Source: an uncultured Bacteriovorax sp.
Lineage (GTDB): Bacteria; Bdellovibrionota; Bacteriovoracia; Bacteriovoracales; Bacteriovoracaceae
Assembly (NCBI GenBank): GCA_946480715.1
Contig: CAMLKK010000009.1
Location: 27,263 to 91,262, forward strand
Length of the DNA stretch: 64,000 nt
Direction of reading: 5' to 3'
Below the pieces are notes generated by a model. It made no database searches, was not told the DNA's origin, and saw only the letters and a list, made by a program, of their open reading frames with translations. This document shows, piece by piece, positions 11,334-20,430 of this stretch (the first letter of the stretch is position 1; the number at the start of each line of letters is the position of its first letter). A program made the translations under genes and the position numbers.

Positions 11334-12650
11334 GTGGAAACAATTATTGAACAAAATTCATTCCTGGTGAATTTTCCAGCTGGACCGCTTCCACTATCCG
11401 AAATCATTGTGACAGACGAGTTAAATTATCGTCCATCGCGAATTCCTAATTACCAAAGAGAAAGTGAAGCCTACCGCGAACTCGCTAAACTACTGAGTCT
11501 CTCACCCAAGTTAGCGATGAATGGCCTCGTCGAACAAATTGTAAAACTACTAGGTGCTGATTCCGCTGGAATTAGTATCGCAGAAGTTGAAAATGGAAAT
11601 GAGATTTTTCGCTGGCATGCGATCGCTGGAACTCTCTCACCATTTATCAACGGTATTATGCCTCGCCATTTTAGCCCGTGTGGAGAGGTTTGCGAACGTA
11701 GTGAACCGATTCTCATGCGCGAACTGGTTCAGCACTATAAATACGTCGAAATTCTTGGTTTAAATTTATTTGAAGCGCTGTTGGTTCCATTTTTTCAAGA
11801 TGGTCAAGCGATAGGTACGATTTGGGTTGTCTCACATGGAGACTATAAATTATTTGATCGTGAAGATCTTCGACTTCTCAATTCACTCGCTGAATTTACG
11901 TCCGGGATCGTTCAGGCCCAGCTTAAATCAGAAGAATTGCAGCTCAGTAATTCAGAATTAAATGCAGAGAAGGTTGTTCGTGAGCGTCTTATTTCGGCCT
12001 TATCCCACGATTTAAGATCACCAATTACTTCGGCAAAAATCAATGCTCAAATGCTCGCTAGAAAACTTGATTCCCAAATGCTTATGCTTGCCAATAGAAT
12101 TGTAAGCAGTATGAATCGTGCTGATTCAATGATCCGTGATTTGCTAGATCTCAATATGATAAAAGCTGGCGAAAAATTTATTCTTAATCTTGATAATCAC
12201 AATCTCCATGAAATTATCAAAAACTCTATCGAAGAATTGTCGTTTATTCACGGTGATCGATTTGTAGTTCAAGCAGATAAAAATATCGACGGACGATGGG
12301 ATAGTGAAGCTATTAGAAGAATTCTCGAAAATCTATTAACCAATGCTATTAAATATGGAGATGAAAATTCTCCAGTAACAATTTCCGCTCTGTCGTCTGA
12401 GAATGAAATATTTTTCTCGGTTCATAATTACGGTTCAGTCATTAGTCGTGAAAATTGTGAAAATCTCTTCGTTCAATACCAAAGATCTGATAGTGCTATA
12501 GCAAGCAGTAAACAAGGTTGGGGAATCGGACTGATGATTGTACGTGGATTGGCGCAATCCATGAATGGAGATGTTTCTGTCAACAGTAATGAGAATGAAG
12601 GAACGAGATTTACTGTGAAACTTCCTCGAATTGTTATAGATTCTGAATAA
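11334..12650 (+). CDS. GAF-domain sensor histidine kinase, soluble
   Basis: A cytosolic kinase of 438 residues, beginning at GTG 11334 (an ATG two bases earlier is out of frame; no ribosome site is visible). The N-terminal about 45 residues are unassigned, GAF spans about 60-200 (with FSPCGEVCERSEPILM), a short coiled coil follows, HisKA carries His225 in ALSHDLRSPITSAK, and HATPase_c has ENLLTNAIKYGD and the G2 variant GWGIGLMIV. The transmitter closely matches those at 33983 and 54775. There is no adjacent response regulator. It overlaps the convergent LysR gene by 17 bases. The GAF with Cys pair PCGEVC could sense light, redox or a small ligand; that is open. Confidence 0.92.
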   Translation: METIIEQNSFLVNFPAGPLPLSEIIVTDELNYRPSRIPNYQRESEAYRELAKLLSLSPKLAMNGLVEQIVKLLGADSAGISIAEVENGNEIFRWHAIAGTLSPFINGIMPRHFSPCGEVCERSEPILMRELVQHYKYVEILGLNLFEALLVPFFQDGQAIGTIWVVSHGDYKLFDREDLRLLNSLAEFTSGIVQAQLKSEELQLSNSELNAEKVVRERLISALSHDLRSPITSAKINAQMLARKLDSQMLMLANRIVSSMNRADSMIRDLLDLNMIKAGEKFILNLDNHNLHEIIKNSIEELSFIHGDRFVVQADKNIDGRWDSEAIRRILENLLTNAIKYGDENSPVTISALSSENEIFFSVHNYGSVISRENCENLFVQYQRSDSAIASSKQGWGIGLMIVRGLAQSMNGDVSVNSNENEGTRFTVKLPRIVIDSE

Positions 12651-13458
12651 AATTGCAGAGCAGACTGGCCATTTTTTTACTTTCTAATCTTCTTCTGAGC
12701 CACCAAACACAAAGCTTCCGATCCATGGGAATTTCTTCCTGAAGAGCGATGATTTCTTTTCTCTTGATTAAATCATTCACGAGAATTTTAGGAACAATAC
12801 TCCAGCCTAATCCATGCTGAACGGCCGAGCGAACTGATATCAAATTATCTGTCGTCATTAAGGTGACAGTAGCAACTTTGAAAATGTCCGGATTAATCTG
12901 TTCGTGACGGATAAAAGGCCTATTCAAAAGGTCACTGATCTTAGCTTTTTTTAATCCCCATGAAGCGGGAATGACAGCAACCCATTCTTCTTTAAACAAT
13001 TGTCGATGAGCGATCGCCGGATCTTCTGGGGGATGGCAAACAACAACATAATCGCATGAACCTTCTATCAAATGCGTTTCGAAATCCAGAGGAGTGGAGT
13101 ATTGCAGCTGTGATTTAGTCCCTAATGCTTTCAAAAGTGCTGTTGAATTTGGAATCAACAACTGTTCGATCATCCATGTTGTGGCGGCTATACGTATGCG
13201 TGAATCACCAGAAAGAATTTTTTTCTGAGCTATGATGCTTTCTTCCAGCCATCCCACAAGAACTTTTCCCGCGTCTGTTAGCGTCCAATGACCTTTGATC
13301 TTTTGGAGATAACCATATTCCTCAGAAATACGTATCGTTTTTCTTTGCAGTCCTGCAGGATCGCAATTTAAAAGTTTAGCTGCCTCACGCAGTGAAGCTG
13401 TGCTTTTAAGAGCCCGCAAAATAAGACAGTCGTCTGGAGAAATTAAAAATTGATCCAT
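12634..13458 (-). CDS. LysR-family transcriptional regulator
   Basis: A 274-residue LTTR: winged helix-turn-helix at about 8-65 (LRALKSTASLREAAKLLNCD, then DPAGLQRKTIRI), followed by a linker helix and a substrate-binding-type domain (RIRIAATTWMIEQLL to the end). The helix-turn-helix is somewhat atypical. The nearest divergent gene is the secreted HExxH protein at 13545, 86 bases away, a possible target. The intergenic region contains TTGATATATTTCTAACTCAATATTGATATAA-type AT repeats (TTGATATA occurs twice), a candidate binding region. Effector not predictable. Confidence 0.85.
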   Translation of the reverse strand: MDQFLISPDDCLILRALKSTASLREAAKLLNCDPAGLQRKTIRISEEYGYLQKIKGHWTLTDAGKVLVGWLEESIIAQKKILSGDSRIRIAATTWMIEQLLIPNSTALLKALGTKSQLQYSTPLDFETHLIEGSCDYVVVCHPPEDPAIAHRQLFKEEWVAVIPASWGLKKAKISDLLNRPFIRHEQINPDIFKVATVTLMTTDNLISVRSAVQHGLGWSIVPKILVNDLIKRKEIIALQEEIPMDRKLCVWWLRRRLESKKMASLLCNFIQNL

Positions 13459-13544
13459 GTTGATATATTTCTAACTCAATATTGATATAAGTCAACAGAC
13501 AAAAACATGTTTTATTGAGAATGTAGCGACAATAAGGAGTCATT

Positions 13545-14375
13545 ATGAAGATTGTTGCAGTTATTGTTTTAGTTCTGTCTTTTACAAGTTTTGCGGACGA
13601 ATTAAATCCACGCTATTTCGCTAATCTTGAAGTCCAAAGGCTAGCACCTGAAGCTTTTGTTTTGCAGCCGGAAACAGCTGAGTTTCATTCGCATCTCCCA
13701 CAATCTCAAATGGATGAGATGAATGAACTGCTAGATTTAATCTCCAAAGAGGCATTACTCATTTCAAAGATAGAAAAATTCAAAGATCTGGAGTGGAGTG
13801 AAAAAGAAGCTGTCTTGAGAGAAGTCTTTAGGCTTGAGGTTCAGGCGTTAAAAATAAAGTCTCCGGAACTTATCATTAGCAATACCGCCATTGAAGGTCA
13901 GGCATATTTTGATTTTGACATAGAAAATCCCACACCTGGCAAAGTTATTCTCAATCCAGATCAACTTGAAAAAGATCCTAATCCTTTTTCTGCCCTTATG
14001 CTTCTCATTCATGAGACTCGCCATTCAGCTCAATTTCAAAAAGCATTTTTGGAAAAAGAGAATGATGTTCTTGGTAGATTTTATCGTGCCGCTTTCACAG
14101 CACAAAAAAAACACGCAGATAAAATTAGATCATTTTGTGATTTTCTCACTCTTAACAACGAGTATGAGGCTTTTCAATTCGGGAACTATGTAGTCACCGT
14201 TTTAACTCATGGCCAGGTCGATACACTTGGAATGGGGACGTATGCCAGTCAGTACAATAAAGATCTAAGTTTAAAGATCGATCTTCCTTCTCTCTTTGAA
14301 GAGGGGGCAAATGATGTACTTGAGAAATTTAATCTTCTGGAAAAAGCTCAATATGATCTACTGATTAAGCAGTAA
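13545..14375 (+). CDS. Secreted protein with HExxH zinc-protease-like motif
   Basis: A 276-residue protein with signal peptide (MKIVAVIVLVLSFTSFA) and AAGGAG ribosome site. The helix LMLLIHETRHSAQF carries H156-E157-T-R-H160, the zincin metal-binding pattern, and a downstream Glu in NNEYEAFQFG is a plausible third ligand (gluzincin style), although spacing cannot prove it. The rest is not recognised. It could be a periplasmic or extracellular metallopeptidase, which would suit a predator, or merely share the motif. Single gene with a hairpin downstream. Confidence 0.8.
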   Translation: MKIVAVIVLVLSFTSFADELNPRYFANLEVQRLAPEAFVLQPETAEFHSHLPQSQMDEMNELLDLISKEALLISKIEKFKDLEWSEKEAVLREVFRLEVQALKIKSPELIISNTAIEGQAYFDFDIENPTPGKVILNPDQLEKDPNPFSALMLLIHETRHSAQFQKAFLEKENDVLGRFYRAAFTAQKKHADKIRSFCDFLTLNNEYEAFQFGNYVVTVLTHGQVDTLGMGTYASQYNKDLSLKIDLPSLFEEGANDVLEKFNLLEKAQYDLLIKQ

Positions 14376-14387
14376 TGCCTAAAATTT

Positions 14388-14418
14388 GAGGCGAATCTCA
14401 GACGAGAGCATTCGCCTC
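14388..14418. terminator. Hairpin, possible terminator
   Basis: A perfect 9-bp stem GAGGCGAAT / ATTCGCCTC (14388-14396, 14410-14418) with a 13-base loop follows the stop of the HExxH gene. The T tract on the plus side is poor, so termination efficiency is doubtful. Confidence 0.5.
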
Positions 14419-14533
14419 TAAATCCTTAAGAATAAGTTAAACGGGACAGATAAGAAGGTGAAAAAAGTCCCATATGCTGTGAAAATTCCGAAAGAAGCTA
14501 AACTAAAAGATATAAACTTTTCGGAGAATTTTT

Positions 14534-16549
14534 ATGTCATTCAAAGCTATCTTTTTAAGAATGCTTTTACTCTTCTCAATTTCGTTTTCTTTGTTCGGAG
14601 TAGAACTACCTTTTAATTCTTTAGAAGAATTCAAAACGTGGGAAAGAAATTTTAGAATGAACGCTAGATTTCACCCCAACTATAAAACACCTGACTACTA
14701 CTTCATCGGACTTTGGCGAAATGAACCAGAAGCGGCTGAGAGTCGTTATCGTTTTCTAAAAAATAATCCGCAATATGCTGCAGACTATGAAGCGATTCAT
14801 AAAGGCGAACTTTCTAAGTTTCCTACTGACGGAAGTTCAATGATTAAAAGTGACTTGTCTAAATTTCCACCTGAAATCGCAGAGTACTATAAGCAAAATC
14901 CAGCAGAGCTTTTGGCCGCAGAAGGTTTCGGTCATGACCCTGTACTTGCGAGAAAACTTTATACTGGTGAAATTCAACTCGATAAAAATATTAATAAGTC
15001 TGAATGGCTTCGCACTCATGCATGGACTCCAGATGGAATTGTAGAAAAGAATAATGTCGTTGATTATGCTCAAAAACCATATGGTGATTACAAACTTCAA
15101 AAAATTGATCCGGCAACAGGTAAAGGAGTCGAAGAAGGCGAAGAAGATAAAGTTGCTGGCGGTGACTCTAAAAACAGTGGTGTAAGTGAACAAGTAAAAG
15201 GAAATCTCGAACTCTATAATAGAGTCCAAAAAGATATTGATACAATCGTTGGAAAAATTAAGGTACTTCGTGAATCGATAGGTGTAACACTCGCAACAAG
15301 CGAAATTGGTAACAGTGTTGATTGTGCCGGACAAGTTCCACAAACTTTCAAAGGTCGTTGTGGAGAATTAAAAGTTCTCGTGAAATCATTCAAAGATTTA
15401 GAAGCACAGGCCGCAAAACTTCGTGAAGTCATTTCTGCAGTTGATAGCACTATTGGCTTTCCTAAAATTTCTAGAGACATGTCGATCGCTTCTACAGTTG
15501 TAAGCAAATCTTCAAAAGATGTTTTCGCTGCTGATAAAGAAACACCTGATTGTACTCTTCCTTCTCAAAAAGGCTGGAAGTGCTTAAAAACTACAATTAG
15601 AACACTTGAAGGTAAAAATTATAAAATTGTCCTAAAATGGAATCGTCCAAATGTTAAATCGCGCGGAACAGTCTTCTACGGTATCGGTGGCGCGGGAATG
15701 GGAGAGAGCTTGGATGATGCTCCTTCAAAAGCGGTGATGGACCAGCTTGATCAAATTGACCAGATAAGAATTGTTGCACTCGAAATGCTTGATGAAAAAC
15801 CAGAATTTCCACTTGCTGGCGGTTACTGGATTCATGGCGGTGGTTATGAAACTCTTGCTCAAATCTTTATGGCTTCGTTTGAACTTGCTGTTAAGAAAAA
15901 CCTTATTCACGGAAGTTTCTTGAACTATATGGGAGGAAGTAACGGAACAATGTTGCTTGCTTCAGCAATGGCCCGCTACAACGCTGATACTTATTTTGAT
16001 CGTGTCGTTTTCCAGATGGGACCTTTCCTACCAAGTCTAGAAAAGGCATGTGACAAAAATTCTTCATCACACTTCTGGTTGAGTAATCCACAGCAAGTAA
16101 ATATGATGCAAGATTTTCTTTCAAGATGGACTTACCAGGATCCAGCGAAGAAAGTTTGTGATGATTTAAAAAATGACCGACTTTCATTACTTAAAAAAGA
16201 TCTTAAAAAAGATTACCCGAACACAATCTTTCACGTAATCATGGGCGAAAAAGAAATTACAGATGGTTTCGGAAAGTGGATTCTTGAATCTAATCTTGAA
16301 TGGTATAATGCCATTACATCTAAATCTAAAGAACGTTTAATTCGTCCGCAAATGGGCCATAACAACTCATATGAAGACATGAGAAGGTTCTTGAAGCTCT
16401 CTCCAAATGAAACTCCTGATCGATCACTGGAACAATGTCAGAAAGGAACATTTGATGTAGAAGGGAAGCCATTTGAGTTCTCTTGCGGCTGTGGAACGCT
16501 CACGGGCGGTGTTTTACAAAATGATGGATGTTTCCATAAAGCGCTTTAA
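14534..16549 (+). CDS. Large secreted alpha/beta-hydrolase-like protein
   Basis: A 671-residue exported protein (signal MSFKAIFLRMLLLFSISFSLFG). Residues about 30-165 are helical with two loosely repeated units around KFPTDGS and KFPPEI, 215-330 is a coiled-coil-prone part with a Cys pair, and 365-640 looks like an alpha/beta hydrolase: glycine-rich FYGIGGAGMG, nucleophile elbow GGSNGT with Ser469, then Asp577 in EITDGFG and His609 in QMGHNNS in the correct order for a triad. A Cys-rich tail (SCGCGTLTGG) ends the protein. Substrate unknown; esterase or peptidase activity is possible. A GGAG site precedes the ATG. The last 36 bases overlap the convergent marR gene. Confidence 0.85.
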   Translation: MSFKAIFLRMLLLFSISFSLFGVELPFNSLEEFKTWERNFRMNARFHPNYKTPDYYFIGLWRNEPEAAESRYRFLKNNPQYAADYEAIHKGELSKFPTDGSSMIKSDLSKFPPEIAEYYKQNPAELLAAEGFGHDPVLARKLYTGEIQLDKNINKSEWLRTHAWTPDGIVEKNNVVDYAQKPYGDYKLQKIDPATGKGVEEGEEDKVAGGDSKNSGVSEQVKGNLELYNRVQKDIDTIVGKIKVLRESIGVTLATSEIGNSVDCAGQVPQTFKGRCGELKVLVKSFKDLEAQAAKLREVISAVDSTIGFPKISRDMSIASTVVSKSSKDVFAADKETPDCTLPSQKGWKCLKTTIRTLEGKNYKIVLKWNRPNVKSRGTVFYGIGGAGMGESLDDAPSKAVMDQLDQIDQIRIVALEMLDEKPEFPLAGGYWIHGGGYETLAQIFMASFELAVKKNLIHGSFLNYMGGSNGTMLLASAMARYNADTYFDRVVFQMGPFLPSLEKACDKNSSSHFWLSNPQQVNMMQDFLSRWTYQDPAKKVCDDLKNDRLSLLKKDLKKDYPNTIFHVIMGEKEITDGFGKWILESNLEWYNAITSKSKERLIRPQMGHNNSYEDMRRFLKLSPNETPDRSLEQCQKGTFDVEGKPFEFSCGCGTLTGGVLQNDGCFHKAL

Positions 16550-16966
16550 AACAGAATTAAGGGACTTGAGTTCCTGCAAGCCGAATGCTTGATCGACATT
16601 AGTTTCTAATTTATCAAAAAATTTTATCAGCACTAAACTCAGCTTACTTCCTTTGGGAGTAAGCTGATATTCAAATCCCCGTAAATCACCTTGAATCAAT
16701 TTCCTGCTAATGAGTTTTTTTTCTTCAAGAGCTGATGTGCTATGGCTGATATTTCCCTTCGACATTTGAAAAAGTTCTGCAAGGTTATTCCAACGAATTG
16801 TTTTTTCCGGTTCAAAGTAAATGGCCAGCAATATTAATGCTTGATTCAGATTGAGGTCGTGTTCACACAAGTTTTCATTGAGCTGTTTCTGAATCTTTAA
16901 CCCAGTAAAAAGAATGAGCATAGATGAACTTTCATTGAGGAATTTATCTAGTTTTGGTTTTTTCAT
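16514..16966 (-). CDS. MarR-family transcriptional regulator
   Basis: A 150-residue winged-helix regulator. The start is set at 16966 (MKKPKLDKFL); the longer frame runs through the operator and is unlikely. The helix-turn-helix is around NLAELFQMSKGNISHSTSALEEKKLI and the wing around RGFEYQLTPKGSKL. It is divergent from bioY, with a perfect palindrome between them, so it probably represses itself and bioY. This arrangement suggests it responds to biotin supply, which is inference; biotin regulators of other families (BirA, BioR, BioQ) are known but none is seen here. Confidence 0.87.
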   Translation of the reverse strand: MKKPKLDKFLNESSSMLILFTGLKIQKQLNENLCEHDLNLNQALILLAIYFEPEKTIRWNNLAELFQMSKGNISHSTSALEEKKLISRKLIQGDLRGFEYQLTPKGSKLSLVLIKFFDKLETNVDQAFGLQELKSLNSVLKRFMETSIIL

Positions 16967-16981
16967 TATATTTAAGCCTAA

Positions 16982-17001
16982 ATAGTTTAGGACTAAACTA
17001 T
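16982..17001. promoter_or_regulatory. Palindromic operator between marR and bioY
   Basis: ATAGTTTAG-GA-CTAAACTAT: two perfect 9-bp arms around a 2-base centre, 15 bases before the marR start and 59 before bioY. Size and symmetry fit a MarR dimer site. A partial further copy (CCTAAAT) lies at 16977. Confidence 0.75.
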
Positions 17002-17060
17002 ATGTTTTTTGATTGTTTTTCAATTGTTCTCTCTTTAATTTTAAGTGCAAAGGAGAAACA

Positions 17061-17624
17061 ATGACTCATTCAAAAGCACTTATACATTCATATGTCCTTC
17101 AATCTGATTCCAAAGTTATAAAAACCATTGCGGCAGTGATAGGGGGAGTTGTTCTTTTGAGTCTGCTCGCTCAAGTAAAAATAGTTTTACCATGGACACC
17201 TGTCCCAATTACTGGACAGACTTTTGGTGTGGCGGTCCTCGCTCTGTTATGGGGGAGTCGTTTGTCACTAGCTACGTTTGCGACTTATTTATTTCTTGGT
17301 GGGATCGGTGCTCCCATTTTTGCTGGAGGTATATCAGGTTTAACAGTTGGACCCACTGTTGGTTATCTTGGAGGCATGCTAATTGCTTCTATCGTGGTTG
17401 GCCGCTTAAGTGATCGAGGATGGGCCTCTAACTTTAAAAACGCCTTTGCTGCTTGTTATCTCGGATCGATGATGATTTTTTCGTTTGGAGTGTTTGGCCT
17501 TTCGTTTTTCATTCCAAAAGACCAATTGTTTATTGCCGGTGTATTGCCGTTTTTACCAGGAGATTTGATTAAGAACATTCTCGCAGCAGCGATTGCTTCT
17601 CAATCATCTAAGATTAAAAATTAA
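17061..17624 (+). CDS. bioY: Biotin transporter S component BioY
   Basis: An integral membrane biotin-binding subunit of energy-coupling-factor transport, 187 residues with six predicted helices. Family signatures: VKIVLPWTPVPITGQTFGV, GGIGAPIFAGGISGL, GPTVGYLGGML and the end FLPGDLIKNILAA. The start at 17061 follows AAAGGAG directly. No ecfA/ecfT genes are nearby, so it works alone or with a shared energising module elsewhere. Regulation probably by the divergent MarR through the palindrome. The stop overlaps the convergent small gene by 4 bases. Confidence 0.95.
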   Translation: MTHSKALIHSYVLQSDSKVIKTIAAVIGGVVLLSLLAQVKIVLPWTPVPITGQTFGVAVLALLWGSRLSLATFATYLFLGGIGAPIFAGGISGLTVGPTVGYLGGMLIASIVVGRLSDRGWASNFKNAFAACYLGSMMIFSFGVFGLSFFIPKDQLFIAGVLPFLPGDLIKNILAAAIASQSSKIKN

Positions 17625-17914
17625 CGGCGACGTCTCCAAAGTTCTCTGTTTGAAAATTGGAATCGCTCCATCAGGCCTTCAGTTTCCAATTCAGTGAGTG
17701 CCACAAATGTACAGCTGATGTGAGGATGTTGTGATATTGGCCATTCAATCCAGAAGTGGTGAATGCCTTCAAGCGTATCAGCTGCATTTGGATGAACTTC
17801 CACATGACGTCGAATAGAACTCATTGCCGATTGAATTTCGCTGATTTCACAAGCATTGATAGTGGCCGAAAATAAAAGTGTTAAAGTTAACAATAAATTT
17901 CTTAGATTTTTCAT
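17621..17914 (-). CDS. Small exported protein coupled to rbgA
   Basis: A 97-residue protein with signal peptide MKNLRNLLLTLTLLFSATINA, cleaved before CEIS. The mature part has two Cys, HHFWIEWPISQHPHIS and a basic end RELWRRRR. Its ATG overlaps the rbgA stop (ATGA), indicating translational coupling. Not recognised. The link to a ribosome-assembly GTPase may be only transcriptional. Confidence 0.7.
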   Translation of the reverse strand: MKNLRNLLLTLTLLFSATINACEISEIQSAMSSIRRHVEVHPNAADTLEGIHHFWIEWPISQHPHISCTFVALTELETEGLMERFQFSNRELWRRRR

Positions 17915-18807
17915 AGGGCGGACTCTACAACAGGCGGAACTCCGAAGCAACATTTTCCAAGTTCCCCACCTCTAAAATCGAGCAGGAGAAGCTTATAAAC
18001 ACGCTCTAAATCGATTTCACCCTTATGTTTGATACAACCACGGGCCTTGGCAATTTTTTCGATTATTTCTTCTACGCTTAGGTCAAGAGACTCTAATTTA
18101 TAACGGGTCTGAAATTGTTTGGACTTTAGATTTTTAAAGTACTCAACTAAATAGAGGGCGGGTTTTTCGATGCCTACGACGTCATCAGGAATAGCGTTAA
18201 TAGCGCTTAACCAAAGACCGTGTTCCTCGCGTGCGATTTTTGGAGGCATGACCCCTGGAGTATCCATAAGCTCACAATCTTTATCGACGACGATCCATTG
18301 TTGAACTTGTGTGTGTCCTGGTTTGTCGGCCGTCTTCACAACACTTTTACCTGCGAGCTGATTGATGATGGTTGATTTACCAGTATTAGGTAAACCCAAA
18401 AGCATGATTCGAATTTTTGATTTAACAGCCTGACCTGGATTTGATTCATTTCTTTTTTTCTGAACGATTGAACGAGCGAGTGTCATGACTTTTTTCATGG
18501 CCCCTTTATCGAAACAATCAACGAACACAAAGTTGTATCCAGATGTTGCAAACCAATCTTCCCAAATTTTTAGTTTGTTTGGATCGGCGAGATTGGCCTT
18601 GTTGAAAATGATGAGTCTTGATTTTTGTCTGAGCGTTTCATCAAGAGTGTTATTGCCCGAAGCAAGTGGAGCTCGCGCATCTCTGATTTCAAAAACAATA
18701 TCGACGAGATGAAGTTTTTCTTTGATGTCCTTAATGGCCTTTGCCATGTGGCCTGGAAACCAATTGATAGGAGAGGGTTGCATGTGAATGAGGTCGTCTT
18801 TTTCCAT
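17911..18807 (-). CDS. rbgA: Ribosome biogenesis GTPase YlqF/RbgA
   Basis: A circularly permuted GTPase for late 50S subunit assembly, 298 residues (typical about 280-310). It opens with the family sequence INWFPGHMAKA; the G motifs are in permuted order: G4 NKANLAD, then G1 GLPNTGKSTI, G2 around GHTQVQQW, G3 DTPG (MDTPGVMPP). A C-terminal helical RNA-binding part follows. Ribosome sites are weak for both Met1 and Met9, so the exact start is uncertain. It forms an operon with the small exported protein downstream. Confidence 0.94.
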   Translation of the reverse strand: MEKDDLIHMQPSPINWFPGHMAKAIKDIKEKLHLVDIVFEIRDARAPLASGNNTLDETLRQKSRLIIFNKANLADPNKLKIWEDWFATSGYNFVFVDCFDKGAMKKVMTLARSIVQKKRNESNPGQAVKSKIRIMLLGLPNTGKSTIINQLAGKSVVKTADKPGHTQVQQWIVVDKDCELMDTPGVMPPKIAREEHGLWLSAINAIPDDVVGIEKPALYLVEYFKNLKSKQFQTRYKLESLDLSVEEIIEKIAKARGCIKHKGEIDLERVYKLLLLDFRGGELGKCCFGVPPVVESAL

Positions 18808-18846
18808 GAGATGTTCATGTCATAAAAAAGACGGAAAAGCGATAAC

Positions 18847-20331
18847 TTAGTAGAAAATACCAAGCATTCCTGATTTTAAACTAGATGTTGTTTTGGTCTC
18901 AGAGGAAACACCAGCAGGACCTCGATAAACGTTTGAATCCTCTTCGAAAAATCCATAGGCAGTGAACTGACCTTCAAACTCACGGACCGAATTGTCACCC
19001 AATTCCGCTTGCGAATTATCGATTTGAAAGTAGGGGAAATCTTCGAGCGTAATAACACTTGTTGAGCATGAATAAAGTGGTGCTTCGAAATCATTGTTTT
19101 TGATGAAGCTAGTGACAAAGTTTTCGCCGTAACTGAGAAGATCAGGGCGAAGTGGAATTTCCACTTGTGTGCTAGCTGTGGCCGTACTCACATCAAAAAG
19201 CGAAAGAATATCAAGAGGCATTGGAGACAACATCGAGTGATCACTTTCGACAATCTCCGCGCAATCAGCTGATCCTGGGTCATGAGTTTGCATGTTGATT
19301 TGTCCGATCATGTGATTAGGTTTACCAAAATCCAAACTTGTCACAAATGTATTTTCACTTAACTCAGTTGTTTGAAAATATGTTTTAGGTGTTCCTACAC
19401 TTAAATTTGGTAGTGTTGAATTGATTGTATAGTTCTGCTGAACAATTGTTGAAGTTCCGGCAGAATCCGATGTTCCATAGAAACTTAAACAATAAGTACC
19501 GTCTTTTTTTCCTACGATAATTTTAGATGAATAAGGTACACCTTGGGAGTCCGGATCGCAACAAACATCTTTAGCAAGACAGTATTTGATTTGCGAGCTG
19601 TATGTACAATTGATCGTTACACCTAATGGATTTCCAAATGAACCACCAATAATATTTGATGAACATGTGTTTGATGCCATTGGAGCAGGAGCTGTTGAAC
19701 CGCCAGTTGAAGTTGTTGGTGTATTTGTGGTTGATGTTTCGCTTTTTGAATCGCTATCAGTTTTATTTCCAACAATCATTTTGGGAATTGATGCAATCCC
19801 TTGAGAAACTGTTTCGAAAATACTGGCCATTTTACTTTTCGGACCTTCACTTGAAACTTCGCGGGTATTTTCTCTTACAGGTTCATCTTGAACAGGATCA
19901 AAAGAATTAGTAACACCTTGATTGAAACCAATAGGAGCGGATGGTGGTGGATTTCCTGCGCGCGACTCAGATGCCATATTTCTGTAGGCGCTGTCATCAT
20001 CTTCATTTTCTTCTTTTCCGCTGTTCGCGTTTGTTGAAACATAATTGGATTCGTTCTTAGCAGCTAAGCGGGGAGTAGGACTGTATATCGATCTTCTATT
20101 TTCTGACTGAATTGCATGAGTAACATTTGTAGATGATGGTCGACGTTGCGTCTTTTTTACGTCAGTTTGGTTATCGGCAATTTCTACCTCTTTCTCAATA
20201 GTCTGCTCGTTTTCGACTGGCTTATGTGAGAGGTATGTACTGACCCCATAAACAGCAACTGAGCCTGTCACAGTGTAGGTGATGTATTTAAGCGATAAAA
20301 ATGAGAGTATTCTTCTACTTAAATCAAACAT
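18847..20331 (-). CDS. Membrane-anchored or exported surface protein, divergent from the fibre genes
   Basis: Unrecognised protein of 494 residues. The N-terminus has a basic start and one hydrophobic segment (about 10-30, KYITYTVTGSVAVYGVSTYL), fitting a signal anchor. Residues about 35-215 are a low-complexity polar linker rich in Ser, Asn, Thr and Glu, with PTTSTGGSTAPAP. The C-terminal half (215-494) has many Cys (NTCSSN, INCTYS, KYCLAKDVCCD, TYCLSF, ADCAE, YSCST), probably disulfide-bonded outside the cytoplasm. It is divergent from the first fibre gene across 163 bases, so co-regulation is possible. No family assigned. Confidence 0.78.
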   Translation of the reverse strand: MFDLSRRILSFLSLKYITYTVTGSVAVYGVSTYLSHKPVENEQTIEKEVEIADNQTDVKKTQRRPSSTNVTHAIQSENRRSIYSPTPRLAAKNESNYVSTNANSGKEENEDDDSAYRNMASESRAGNPPPSAPIGFNQGVTNSFDPVQDEPVRENTREVSSEGPKSKMASIFETVSQGIASIPKMIVGNKTDSDSKSETSTTNTPTTSTGGSTAPAPMASNTCSSNIIGGSFGNPLGVTINCTYSSQIKYCLAKDVCCDPDSQGVPYSSKIIVGKKDGTYCLSFYGTSDSAGTSTIVQQNYTINSTLPNLSVGTPKTYFQTTELSENTFVTSLDFGKPNHMIGQINMQTHDPGSADCAEIVESDHSMLSPMPLDILSLFDVSTATASTQVEIPLRPDLLSYGENFVTSFIKNNDFEAPLYSCSTSVITLEDFPYFQIDNSQAELGDNSVREFEGQFTAYGFFEEDSNVYRGPAGVSSETKTTSSLKSGMLGIFY

Positions 20332-20430
20332 ACAGCTATTATAAACCCCTTCTGTGCCTCCCTTATTTATCGATAGAACAAATCAAAAGCTTGAGCTTCT
20401 AAAGCTGGAACGGATTGAAAGGAAAGATGA

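Noticed and set aside
11332..11334. ATG at 11332 as kinase start
   Set aside because: It is out of frame with the kinase; GTG at 11334 gives the right frame.
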